Shown here piece after piece: positions 1 through 9,958 of a DNA stretch of 64,000 bases. Source of the stretch: Plumapathes pennacea (lineage: Eukaryota > Cnidaria > Anthozoa > Antipatharia > Myriopathidae). The first letter of the stretch is position 1; each line of letters starts with the position of its first letter. The notes beneath the pieces are model-generated. The model searched no databases, had not been told where the DNA came from, and was given only the letters and a program-made list of their open reading frames with translations. The translations under genes were made by a program, and so were the position numbers. The stretch is taken from the NCBI GenBank assembly GCA_964036295.1, contig OZ038467.1, positions 18,201,670 through 18,265,669 of the forward strand, read 5' to 3'.

Positions 1-1
1 T

Positions 2-112
2 TGCCTGTTGTTGCAAGTCGATGCCATAGATCTTGGACTGGAATTACACGCCGAGGCAAATCCAACGGCTGTCGTGTTGAATGCCGTGAAGATCTCGTTT
101 CGAGATTGACAA
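2..112 (+). CDS. possible 3'-terminal coding exon cut by window edge
   Basis: The frame starting at base 2 is open for 36 codons and ends in TGA at 110-112. The peptide has a balanced composition (for example VDAIDLGLELHAEANPTAV) unlike the repeat DNA around it. No family was recognised and only the tail is in the window, so this could be chance. Confidence 0.22.
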
Positions 113-885
113 GGATTCTTAAACTGCTCTCAGAAATATTGACCTGGCTGGAAACACTATGGCCTGATAACCGAACTGTGGTGTGTAGTCTGATATTTTG
201 TGGAATGGAAGATTAGTTATGCTGCGGCAAATTCAGTTGATTTTCTGACGAAGCTGGTCTTCGTGCTCGATTTTGCGTATCGGATAGTAAGCCAGGTCAG
301 TTTAAATTCTGTGTTTCTTTCTTTGCTTGATAATCTTTAGAAATAATGTAAATACCAGCTGTGTACAGGGTGACTGTTATACGAAAAGCGAAAAAAAAAT
401 TAATGGCAGCGAATGAAGAAATATTTTTTTTCCTTAGCAACGTTGAATACGGCTGTATCTTTTTTACGTGTCTATGGAGTTATTCGCACGTTACTATGCG
501 GTATTTTCACGTTACTAAGGGAGTTGTATAATAATGGATGATACTACTAATATATCGAGGAACCCTGGGGTGTTTGCCAGAATCTCACTTGCTTTATTCA
601 GTTGCTGCCTTTTTTTTTGGTACAGACCTCGTTTAGCGTGAAGGCACTCAGTTTTGGGGGGGGTTGCGGGTTTCTACAAAGGAGTGGTCGAGTGTAAGCA
701 GGAATTCCTCTCCATCGTGTTCGAGTGAACCTGAGGTGCTCTCAGCCATCTTTACGAGTTTTTAACAACTTCCTGGATTCTTGAGTTGTCTGCGAAAATC
801 GGGTGAAAATGAAACAAAATTGTTACGACGGGTATTACCTGCTGGAAGCTATGAATTCACACATAAAAGCATGAATGTCCTCACT
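113..885. repeat. non-coding flank; dispersed repeat at about 560-845
   Basis: No gene is seen here. The part at about 560-845 matches about 56835-57080: the shared landmarks are TTTTTTGGTACAGACCTC, a gagtggt/gtggctgag segment, GAGTTTTTA..CAACTTCCT and ACAAAATTGTTACGA. Both copies are in the same orientation. The family was not identified. Confidence 0.5.
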
Positions 886-1055
886 AGCGCATGAGCATAA
901 AGCACAAGCACAAGAGACCGACACCAACATAAGCGTATAAAAATGAATGATGAGATCGGGCGTCAGTATAAATTTAACGGACGTGTTTCATTGTTGCCCT
1001 TATGCTCATGTCGTTCTCTTGTGCTTATGCACGTGCTTGTGTGAAGTTATGCGCT
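886..1055. mobile_element. MITE with about 50-bp terminal inverted repeats
   Basis: The left end (agcgcatgagcataaagcac and onward, continuing caagcacaagaga) is an imperfect reverse complement of the right end (cttatgctcatgtcgttctc through gttatgcgct). The roughly 170-bp length, terminal inverted repeats and lack of coding capacity fit a MITE. The superfamily and target-site duplication were not determined. Confidence 0.65.
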
Positions 1056-1336
1056 AGGAAGGTCCAGGCTCTATTTAAACGGTATACAACCAGTACAAAA
1101 GCGCAAAGCAACATTGTCGACGCATTAACACAGGAAAGGAAGAAGAATATGTATTTTCTAATAGTGTTTTCACGTGACGTCATCAAAAAGCTATCTCAGA
1201 AGTTACGCATCCTACAAGCCTGATAATGTAATACCAGCTCTTAGGAGAACTAGGTTGACTGCGTCGGCGTGGCGGAAGACAAACTGGTGTATCAACTAGG
1301 TGCTGATGAGGGTAATGGAACGCCGTAAAAGAGACA

Positions 1337-1372
1337 ATAGCTGACGTTTCGAGCGCTAGCCCTTCGTCAGAG
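1337..1372 (-). ncRNA. hammerhead-like motif in left pLTR
   Basis: Read on the minus strand, this has CTGACGA, a short GGGC/GCTC stem closed by TAGC, then GAAACGTCAGC, resembling the hammerhead core and stem III strand. One extra A lies between the core and stem II, so activity is uncertain. Penelope-like pLTRs are known to carry hammerhead ribozymes. Confidence 0.4.
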
Positions 1373-1508
1373 CGAATGAGAGGATTATGGGTAAACGGGG
1401 TTTAAAAGGGGATTAAGAAAGAACTTACCTCAGAGGAAACTTAATAATTTTTGATTGGCTGTTGAGAAAAGCAGCCAATCAGAAAAAACATGGTCAAAGG
1501 TTAAGGAG

Positions 1509-2119
1509 CTACGAGAAAGAGAACCGCTCGTTGATTCCTGCGGGAGATAAGGTACCAATTTTGAAAATCAGACGCTGTTCTGTGCACTTACGGGATTCGG
1601 TGTTGCCTTGGTGAAGAGATAAGCCGAAAATGGTCATGTTGTTGTGGGAGTGACCAGGTTGATTAAAATGCCGAGCTACAGGTTTGGAAGCGTCCTGGCT
1701 GTTGTTTTTCACATCCAAAAGATGTTCGCGGAAACGGTCTCCCAACCTCCGTCCTGTTTCGCCGATGTAAAGCTGGTTGCAGCTGGTGCACCGTATGCAG
1801 TAGATGACATTGCGGGAAGTGCAGTCGAAATGATCGGTGATTTGGGTGGAGTTCTTAGGGCCGGAAATTGAAATGGTGTTGGTAATGAACGGACATGTGT
1901 TACATCGCTTGCGCGAGCATTTGAATGTGCCAGGTTCAAGTTCTGTGGGTAAAGAGCCTTTGACTAGGGAATTGCGCAAGCTCTTGTCTCGTTTGAATGA
2001 GACGAGTGGTGGTTTTTCGAAAATTGTGGCGGTATCAGGATCGGATTGAAGTAATTTGAAATTTTTGAGAATTATGTCTTTGACCCGAAGATTGTTGGGA
2101 TGATAAGTGATGGTCAGTG
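1509..2119 (-). pseudogene. Penelope-like ORF, C-terminal GIY-YIG endonuclease fragment
   Basis: The minus-strand frame is open from the edge of the right inverted repeat (about 2119) to a stop at 1509; an ATG is not needed, since the 5' part is lost. In order it shows a YHPNNLRVKDIIL-type segment, the conserved PPLVSFKRDKSLRNSL block that follows the reverse transcriptase in Penelope-like elements, a Cys cluster (CSRKRCNTCPF) and the GIY-YIG core with IYCIRCTSCNQLYIGETGR and DRFREH. The endonuclease would make the target nick for reverse transcription. The reverse transcriptase itself is absent, so this is a relic of a full ORF, although the endonuclease part has no internal stop. Confidence 0.85.
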
Positions 2120-2168
2120 GGATTAATCCCCTTTTAAACCCCGTTTACCCATAATCCTCTCATTCGCT

Positions 2169-2204
2169 CTGACGAAGGGCTAGCGCTCGAAACGTCAGCT
2201 ATTG
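2169..2204 (+). ncRNA. hammerhead-like motif in right pLTR
   Basis: This has the same CTGACGA / GGGC-TAGC-GCTC / GAAAC arrangement as the left terminal repeat, here on the plus strand. The matching 5' strand of stem III is not adjacent in this truncated copy. The same extra A precedes stem II. Confidence 0.4.
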
Positions 2205-2262
2205 TCTCTTTTACGGCGTTCCATTACCCTCATCAAGACCTAGTTGATACACCAGTTTGCCT

Positions 2263-2463
2263 TCAGTGAAGACCGTTTTTTAATAATTCCGAGTTTGTCG
2301 TCGGCGGTCAAGATATCTTTAGTTCGCCATTGTAGCTGGTTCAGTTCCTGTTGCTTTAGCTGTGTGTTGGATATGGAGTACAATATCCGGTTCTTCGGAT
2401 CCTCACCCCGATAGTTGTTCTTTCGTCGATTTCCCGCCCTCTTTACTATATCAGCGTATGTTA
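2263..2463 (+). repeat. start of the 2.7-kb repeated module (copy M1)
   Basis: This matches 5700-5917 and 60825-61030 (shared landmarks ttcgccattgtagctggttc, cctcacccc, tttcgtcgattt). It is interrupted on the left by the Penelope-like fragment and on the right by a Helitron; the module resumes at 3962. Confidence 0.75.
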
Positions 2464-3961
2464 TCCCCGAACGAAGTGAGGGAAATATTTACGACGCTAA
2501 TGCAGCATAGTCGGCTCATCTGAAGACTCCAAGCGCGTCGCCATCTCGAAATCTAATGTTCGTGTGTTTGTTTGTGTGTGTGTTTGTGTGTGCGATGCGA
2601 CCTTTTTAGGCCAGGTGCCTAAGGCAATGTCCAAATAAGGCAATGACGTAATCATTATCGACTAGCCACCGCCATGTTTTTAAGAAAGATTTGAACGAAG
2701 CAACAATTGTACGTAACTGCGTTCACGAAAATGAATTTGAAAGCTAGAAAACTTGAAACAGAACGGTCTCGCGAAGCTCGTCTTCAAAAGAGAAGCGAAC
2801 AGGCACTTCAAGAGCAAAAGCGGACCGAAGAGAAGACTCCGCAAAGACAACAGCGCATGAATGCCGACCAAAAGCGACATGAACAGAAGCGGGCAACACA
2901 GACAACTCCGCAAAAAGAACAGCGCTTGAAAGCGAATCGGGACCTTCAGGAGAAAAAGAGGGCCGAAGAGAAGACTCCGCAAAGACAACAGCGCATGAAT
3001 GCCGACCAAAAGCGACATGAACAGAAGCGGGTAACACAGACAACTCCGCAAAGGGAACAGCGCTTGAAAGCAAATCGGGAGCTTCAGACGCCGTTTTGTG
3101 TTAAACTCAGATACTTATTTAGAAAGGACAAGCAACAAAGGTTAGTCAGTGGAAACCGAACAATCACCGTGACAAATATATTGTATCCCGTATAGCTTGT
3201 AACTCGATCACTTCAAGAATGTATTAAAATCTGTATGCTGATCATTTTCCCTCGAAGTATTGTTTTACTACGCTTCTGTCGCCAGTTTCGGCTACCGTAT
3301 TTGCTCAGAGCAATCGGAACTTGGAGTCTTGAATGATTTAGTCAGATGTCTTATTTTTCTGTAATCTGACACGCGGTGATTGCAGCGAGAATCGTTCACA
3401 AGCCCTTAGAAGTATTACTGGGTCTGAAGCCCGTGTATAATTTGAAGTAAACTGTTCAAGTTTTGCTTTGATTCTGGGAGAAATCTTGCTGTTTTGAGTG
3501 GGTTCACATACAAAACAATTCGAGACTATTAAATATGCATGTCTGAATCTGGTGCATGCAGTCCAGAGTAAAAACAAATCGCACAGGAAGCCTATTTAAT
3601 TGTACTGCCTATGAATTCAAAATTGGAAAATCAGTGTTCCTTTTTTCCCGTACTACGACGGCCGACCAACTTCAAACTTTGAGTATTAAATTTTGAGAAC
3701 GTGCTTGGCAGACTGCATGAATTAATTTGACGTGCCGACCGTGGGAAATACGTACTTCGTCACGCAATCGATTCTTTTTTCAACGCAAAAGTATAACACA
3801 CACCATTCTTTTTCTCCTTCCTTTGCGTGTAGCACTTGAGTTCGAAGAAAAGATTGAGTCAACGTTTCGGTAAAACAAAGGCTACTCTTGTTGGGAGTTA
3901 CCAAAGTAAAAGTCCCATCAATGGCAGAGTGAGGGGGTATCTGCGATTATCGTATTTCTAG
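2464..3961 (+). mobile_element. non-autonomous Helitron (copy 1)
   Basis: It begins TCCCCGAACGAAG and ends TATTTCTAG, that is 5'-TC and 3'-CTAG, with no target duplication, between a host A and T. Removing it restores gtatgtta|tgtatgtttt, which is the uninterrupted sequence at 5910-5925. A second element with the same ends lies at 30293-32032. No Rep/helicase gene is present; the interior carries an ORF with 23-residue repeats. I did not find a strong 3' hairpin. Confidence 0.85.
2731..3195 (+). CDS. basic, charged protein with four 23-residue (STPR-type) repeats, inside a Helitron
   Basis: The first ATG of the open frame is at 2731 and the stop is TAG at 3193-3195, giving about 154 residues. 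The middle consists of four 23-residue units alternating between two types (EEKTPQRQQRMNADQKRHEQ.. and TQTTPQ.EQRLKANR..), rich in Lys, Arg, Gln and Glu. Twenty-three-residue basic repeats are the hallmark of STPR domains (DNA-binding, first described in silkworm FMBP-1). The unit pairs are almost identical at DNA level, so the array grew recently by duplicating a 46-residue pair. The C-terminal part (PFCVKLRYLFRKD..) overlaps DNA shared with the second Helitron near 30690. It probably belongs to the element rather than the host; whether it is expressed is unknown. Confidence 0.5.
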   Translation: MNLKARKLETERSREARLQKRSEQALQEQKRTEEKTPQRQQRMNADQKRHEQKRATQTTPQKEQRLKANRDLQEKKRAEEKTPQRQQRMNADQKRHEQKRVTQTTPQREQRLKANRELQTPFCVKLRYLFRKDKQQRLVSGNRTITVTNILYPV

Positions 3962-4106
3962 TGTATGTTTTCAGTAGTTTCTAGTAGTTAGCCTCTCCAC
4001 AATTTATCAATCGCAACGTCGAAAATGTTAAAGACCAAGATTTCCCCAGACCAGTGGCGCATCATTGGGAAGTTTATGTTTCTAGTATTTGTTCTTCTCA
4101 CTGCAG

Positions 4107-4219
4107 GCTATAATCGAGTGGTAGAAGTTCTTATTGTAGTCCAAACATCCAAGTTTTATTCCCGGTCAATATATTGGACAACTCGATCCCATCACAGTTA
4201 ACATCACTGTTTTGTCAGC
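4107..4219 (+). pseudogene. exon-like module, decayed copy 1
   Basis: A pyrimidine-rich tract ending in CTGCAG precedes gctataatcgagtggtagaa, as in five close copies in the window. The 3' end is eroded and lacks the GTAAG donor present in the others. Confidence 0.4.
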
Positions 4220-4360
4220 TCAGTAAACCTTGCCGGTTCCAGATCTGCATAACTATCAGTAATGCTTGGATAAGTAACTGCCGTGAGAATAAGGGAATAA
4301 TTTCCTTGTACAATATGTAAACCTACTACTGCGGCAGCCAGCGGATTTACTCGAATCTAA

Positions 4361-4585
4361 GGGTGCGTTCGATAAATCATAATCCGGTATAGGAATAGCT
4401 AAATTGATCCAAATTTTTGCTTAATCTGGGTGAATATTTTTCGGGATTGTTTTCAAAATCTTCACGCTGACATTTCGAACAACTCCTGACACATATCGGC
4501 TTAATTCAACTCCAAAGTAAAATGTTTTATCAATCAGTATCGCCATTTCTATTCCGGAATAGACCCAAATATCAAACGCGCCCCA
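4361..4585. mobile_element. MITE with TTCCGGAATA-type ends
   Basis: It begins GGGTGCGTTCGAT and ends in CTATTCCGGAATAGACCC..CGCGCCCC, the reverse complement of the start of the best copy at 61897-62116. It is nested in the module. Confidence 0.6.
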
Positions 4586-6062
4586 AAGAAGAAGAATCAA
4601 TTTTAGAGTGACTTTAACTGACATTTTTTATATGTAATCAAATAATAATTGTTTACTAATCGGCTCCAAATTTTATGATTCCCCAGTACGACTGACAACG
4701 CAATGGGATGAAAACAAGGCGCCCACATAAAATGTGAGCAAATCGTGACTTTCGACATACAGCAAAATCGTGACTCATGGCCAAAGCCGTGCGGAGAAGT
4801 ATGCAAAGGGTGGAAATAATCAAAGACGAAAATCGATGACGTCTTCTCAATAATTGTAATCGTCACTGCGTCGTCCAGGACTCACAAATATTTTAATTGC
4901 ATTCTGTGACTTCAAACGCAAGTTATTTTAATGGTTGGTTGCGGGTGTCTAACTAAATGCCTAACGTAAGGTGTGCGACGAACAAACTTCTAAGATTAAC
5001 AAACACCAGACGATTCATCAGATAAAAACCTTAATTTTACTTGTCTCACATAATTTTATGTACCTGTACATCCAGGTCTCAACCTCATAACGTCAGCTGT
5101 TGGCCATTCCAAAGAAAAAACTTCAATTTTAAGGTGAGAATGTATTTCTTGTTTGTCTTCTAATCCCCTTCTTGTCACCCTCTTAGATTTGGTGTGCGCA
5201 ACACCTGTATCGTAACGGTTATTTGTGAAACCAAAGTACTCATTTGTGCAATTTTTGAACTTATGTATTGTTCTGGTGATCAACTCATCTTTGAGTTGTC
5301 AATGTCATTTAATGGCTGCAATAAGTGTTTCCACTGCGCGGTCTGTGAAACTCGGGGTCCAAGTAGAGTTCCTTTTTGCAAATACATGTTCTTCAGGGAG
5401 TTTTTCCTTCGTGTAAAAGCCAAAATGTGCGCGAATTTTAATACGTCCACAAAACTTGTTTATGTCATTGTAAAGGTCTGATTAGTTGATTTTTTTCGGT
5501 CTTGTGCAGAAGTTTAAGTTCTTGTTTAGAAACCTGAATTCGTTCCTTGTAAACCTGGTTTAGTAAGGTTCATTGCATTTTCTGCTGGGTACAATTGATT
5601 TGTGTGTTCGTAGAACTGTTTAAAGCTTCTTCCTAAGTCGTTTAAAACCCGTGTGGCTTGTGTAATACCCTCCAGTGCGTTCATCATTATTGTTGTGTGA
5701 CTTTCTTTTGTGGAGAAGGCAGTTGGGTCGTTTTTAGATACATTCCGAGTTTACCGTCACCGGTCGAGATTTTGTTGGTTCGCCATTGTAGCTGGTTCAG
5801 TTCCTGTTGCTCTTAGCTGTATGTTTGATATGGAGTGTGACCACCGGTTCGTCGGGTCCTCACCCCGATAGCTGTTGTTTCGTCGATTTCCCCTTTTTAT
5901 TATATTAGAGTATGTTATGTATGTTTTTAGTAGTTTCTAGCAGTTAGCCTCTCCACAATTTATTAATCGCAACGACGAATACGTTAAAGGCGAAGATTTC
6001 CCCAGACCAGTCGTGGATCACTGTGAAGTTTATGTTTCTAATTTTTGTTCTTTTCACTGCAG

Positions 6063-6188
6063 GCTATAATCGAGTGGTAGAAGTTCTATTTGTGGTTAAA
6101 ACATTCCCCTTTTTGTTCCCGGTTTTGTTCCCGGTCGATATTTTGGTCAATATTGGACAAGTTGATCCCATCGTAGTTAACAAGAAAG
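6063..6188 (+). pseudogene. exon-like module, copy 2
   Basis: The segment sits between cttttcactgcag and GTAAGATC. The frame entered after two bases is open through the segment (YNRVVEVLFVV at its start) into VNKKG. An internal ttcccggttttg duplication makes it longer than the 113-nt copies at 17371 and 34597. See the finding on its similarity to 50909-51012. Confidence 0.45.
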
Positions 6189-6724
6189 GTAAGATCACGC
6201 TTCTAGCTATATAAACAATGAGCTACTTTTGGAGAGGAGATTTGCACGGATAATTGTCCGAGAATATTATTTGTTACGAGAAGCGAACAGTTGTCCGAAA
6301 ACGAAGCTCGATTACCCCTTCCGGAGTACCCCTTGCCCCCTTTCCGGGCGAATGCAAGGATGAATTGTCGTCGGTAGCCTTTGACTCTGTCTTCTAGTCT
6401 TAGTTGATTTCCCGGAGATTTTATTTCACACAAGTGAAGTGATGTTTTATTCGTTCCTTAATAATAGGTAATAATGGGGCTTAGCTGCCATCAAGTGTAT
6501 TTTTTGACAACTTTTGTTTGAATGGTCGTAGGTTTTCGGGTTTTGTTTGCCAATAATTTTAGTTCACGTGTGCAGATGTATAGTAATAACACAATACTCG
6601 ATGAAGTTCTTATCTATCACACTTTCTTTTTTGTTGGTTTCGAACTGTGGGTTTTCCCCCGAAAGATTCCCGCTTTCGAAGCAGAAAGTGTAACGGGGCA
6701 TTTTTAAACCTCATTTATATTGTG

Positions 6725-6788
6725 TATATAAACAGCATTTGCTGACAGTCATTGACAGACAGAGTTGGATTCTCTGGTGGTATAGAAG
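6725..6788 (+). promoter_or_regulatory. predicted TATA box and 5'-UTR exon for TPR-CHAT copy 1
   Basis: TATATAAAC at 6725-6733 is followed about 55 nt later by tggtatagaag and the donor GTAAGCCTCG (6789). The block is conserved at 20455-20514, 37674-37733, 59844-59906 and 62394-62457. A matching acceptor stands just before each TPR-CHAT start codon, here about 4.0 kb downstream. The splice is inferred. Confidence 0.55.
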
Positions 6789-8546
6789 GTAAGCCTCGTA
6801 AGACAGAAATTGTGGTAAGAAGTGTTCTATATACGTACATATTTTTTGGCACTCACTTCTGCCTAACTATTCTGATGTTGCTTAAAATATTCACATTGAC
6901 GCATCAGCAGTGACTGTCAATCTATGCGAGAGACAACTCTTATAAACACCACACATCTTCTCTACTCGATAGCATTGAAGCATTACAAGCAAGGGAGTTA
7001 AAGGGGTCGTCGACATATTCATCAGTTAACGTAAAATGAGCGTTTGGTGACGAAGTTAGGAGGGTGAAAGGGAGGTGTAGTTGATCTGGCGGACCAAGAA
7101 TAGTTTATCATTTTCACTACTAAATTTCTCCACTCATTGTCTCGGTGCGATTAAGTTATGGGAGAATGAGATTGGACCGAGGCCATGAGCGGAGCGCAAA
7201 GCGACGGACAGATGGTAGATAACTTAGTCGCCGAAGGGGAGGTGGGTCGGTCGGAAAAGGCTTTTACGCGTCCTTGTAGAAGGTCTTGTAGAAAAGCCCC
7301 GAAATTGAATAACTTGGATCTTAAATACATGTTTAAGAGGCGTGGCGATGCGGGGTATTCTAAACAGACATTCCCTAGGGGGATAAAGCTAATAAATCGC
7401 ACCCGCCGGTATTTCGTGTAGTCTTTTAGTAATGAAAATATGTCACATCATTTCGTGGATCATTTGGGGGAAAACGAAACAGAATGACACATGAGGTAAA
7501 GGAAAATTGTACGTTTTCCCAATACAACTGAACACGCAGTGGGATAAAGACAAGGCACCCACATAAAATGTGAGCGAATTGTGACTTTCGACATACAGCA
7601 AAATCGTGAATCATGGCCAAAGCTGGAGAAGTGTGCGCAGGGTAGAAATTGCATTCGGTGACTTCGACCGCAAAAATATTTCAATTGTTAGGGTGTCTAA
7701 CTAAGTGCCTAACGTAAGGTGTGCGACAAACAAACCCCTAAGGTGAATAAGCACCAGACACTAGATGAAAATCTAAATTTTACTTGTTTCACATATTCAC
7801 CATTGCAGCCAGGCTTCGACCTCACAACGTCAGCTATTGGCCATTCCAAGGAAAAACTTCAATTTTAAGGTGAGAAGGTATTTCTTCTTCTTCTTCTAAT
7901 CTCCTTCCAATCCTCTTAGATTTGGTGTGCGTGATACCTACATTGTTACGGTTATTTGTGAAACCAAAGTACTCAGTTGTGCAATTTTCGAGAATAATGA
8001 AGTGACCGTTCATTTTATATCATTATTCCTGCTCTAAAATGTCCATTATTCTATTACTCCAGTAGTCCATGGTGACCTGTTTGCTAAATGTCGATAAACT
8101 TGCTTTGATCTTACAACGTTGACAGACATTCTTTTATTTCCTGTTTTCTTTGACGATTTAACTGTATTAAATCTTTGTACTTCTTTCATAAGTACAGTTT
8201 TCTCCTGCTAAGGTATTTCGTTTGTTTATAAATACATGCAGCTTTTCGTTTGCTTTTATTTCGTTCTTTCGCACCAAACAAGGAGAGTTTGAACAGTCGT
8301 AAAAAAAGCTCGACTTTCATTTTTCAGTTTGCGATTGAGTAAGTTGTATAGCTGTGCCCTAAAGTACAAAGAAAAAATAATTTGGTAAATTCGCTTCTTT
8401 TTCGCAAATTGATGAAATTAGAAAGCTACATGACAATGAATTATTTAATAAAATGATTATGATAGTATGCTCAACATGATTGACTAAAAACCATGTTAAA
8501 AGATAGAATATCACACGCTGATGTGATACGTGATGTATTTTATCTA

Positions 8547-8655
8547 AACACTTGGAAAGTTAGGAGAACACTCGAGTAGCTAAGAAGACCACGAGGCCGC
8601 CTAGTAGTTTCTTTACGCTACTCTCGTGTCCTCCCAACTTCCCGCGTGTTTAGAT
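8547..8655. mobile_element. foldback MITE of about 110 bp
   Basis: CTAAACACTTGGAAAGTTAGGAG at the left pairs with CTCCCAACTTCCCGCGTGTTTAG at the right, about 45 bp of inverted repeat with a short loop. A second copy is at 21904-22017. Confidence 0.7.
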
Positions 8656-9958
8656 GAGGCTATATTACACGGGAACGCGTTATATATTTCTTAATTACAA
8701 ACGTGGGTGTATACAGTACGTGTGTAGTTATTGTTCGATAAAATGCTTCTTAGGGCTTTCTTTTTATGTTTCGCAATATATTAAAACGTTGAGGCCATAT
8801 AATAAATCGGCTACTGACTTAGCTCGAGGTCCGTGCGGAAGTATATTGCTCTAACTTGGTGTCTTGTTTATGGATCGAGCCACTTCGGCTTTATTATAAA
8901 AATAGGTACCTAAAAGGTACATGTGCTTACTTCTCTAAAGTAGGGATTGGAAGGCGTGAGTATAGTCTATTTGGCTTCTCACACAAGGATGTGAATATTC
9001 TGGGGAGGGGAGGGAGGGTACTCCTGAAAATTTTAGGTGGGAGTGTGCCGCCCCGGACTGAAAACCCTTACCCTATTTCAGAAAAAAAGCGATATTCGAC
9101 CGTTCTTCAGACCAAACTTTGCAATTTCATAGAAGTTTCACCACTTACAGTCTCAGTCGACCGATGAAACAAATAAACATTGACCGGATGACTAAATACA
9201 TACACGCCGTGCAAGCACGTGTTGTTTTCTTGCAGAGTTAATCAGGGAAAATCGCGAGTGAAGTTTTAATAATTCGATACCTAAGCCGAACACCAAGAAC
9301 ACCAAAGTAACCTTTCGTTCAAGGGCTTCGGCGAGATACACAATATACTTCAAGAGTTGAAGTATAAAGTTATATCCTGGCATATGTGCATGTCACATAT
9401 CGTAAAACAACTCGATCGTCTTGAGTGTCCGTAGAAGTAAACGACCAAATGGGTGTTTTGCATTTTACGGTCTGCCGACTGAAATATGGACACAAAATGA
9501 TATCTAGCTAGCGAAGTACCGTACCGTTCCGGTATGAAGTGTGGTCAGTCTGTACACAAGGTTTATCAGGAAAATTGGATGATGCTTAAAACTTCAATAC
9601 CTGTTGTATAGGCAGTGATCTTTTGTTCAAGCGGCTCCACATACATACTTTCAAAAGCTGTGATTTAAATGCAATATTGCGAACAAGAATCGCTCCAAGA
9701 ACTGATCTTTGCTTCGACTCACCACATGACTTTTTGGGGAACCTTTGTTCTTTTGTCGGCAAATATTCCGGCCAATGGTGAAGTTCATATACGGTCGGGA
9801 ACCGTTCCGACTTCACGAAAAAGCCATCGCTGTTTTTATTGGTCCCGAATATTGACGCGCGATCATTTATCGATTCTTACGTTACATTACACTAATTACA
9901 CACCCGATAGCATAGCTGGTTCGAAGAAACTGTAGACACAAAGTACATTTTAAGATGA
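8656..9958. other. 1.3-kb insertion-like stretch unique to copy 1, no gene
   Basis: In the corresponding place after the hairpin at 22017 the sequence goes straight to the block found here at 9959, so these 1.3 kb are extra. Around 9000-9130 a G-rich stretch with GTGTGCCGCCCCGG looks like a dispersed repeat. No convincing coding sequence was found. Confidence 0.5.

Larger units (their letters stand above)
1282..2262 (-). mobile_element. 5'-truncated Penelope-like element with inverted pLTRs
   Basis: About 140 bp at the left (about 1282-1420) recur as the reverse complement at the right (about 2117-2262), giving head-to-head terminal repeats. Between them a minus-strand frame encodes the region after the reverse transcriptase plus a GIY-YIG endonuclease. 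Inverted pseudo-LTRs with 5' truncation are typical of Penelope-like retroelements. The repeats contain a motif resembling the hammerhead ribozyme core (CTGACGA..GAAAC). The element sits inside a copy of the 2.7-kb module that begins again at 2263. Most of the reverse transcriptase is missing, so it cannot be autonomous. Confidence 0.8.
3962..5504 (+). repeat. remainder of module M1, promoter part deleted
   Basis: It continues the module interrupted by the Helitron. It contains a decayed exon-like segment from 4107 after cttctcactgcag and a MITE at 4361-4585. It then jumps at about 4665 directly to sequence that in other copies lies about 400 bp downstream of the TATA/exon block. No coding gene was seen. 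Confidence 0.65.
5505..8655 (+). repeat. module M2: exon-like segment, promoter and UTR exon, terminal hairpin
   Basis: This is the most complete copy of the repeated module, 3.1 kb long. In order it has: leader shared with 60620-61030, uninterrupted Helitron target at 5917/5918, exon-like segment 6063-6188, an E2F-like TTTCCCGC/GCGGG palindrome region near 6650, TATA and UTR exon at 6725-6788, an A/T-rich body, and a hairpin MITE at 8547-8655. It lies directly upstream of TPR-CHAT copy 1. Confidence 0.75.

Noticed and set aside
2680-3051. Hydrophobic minus-strand ORF opposite the 23-residue repeats
   Set aside because: Leu/Phe-rich shadow of Lys/Glu/Gln codons on the other strand.
8856-9167. 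103-residue ORF with GGSVPPRTENPYP
   Set aside because: It overlaps a G-rich stretch that looks like a dispersed repeat; nothing supports translation.
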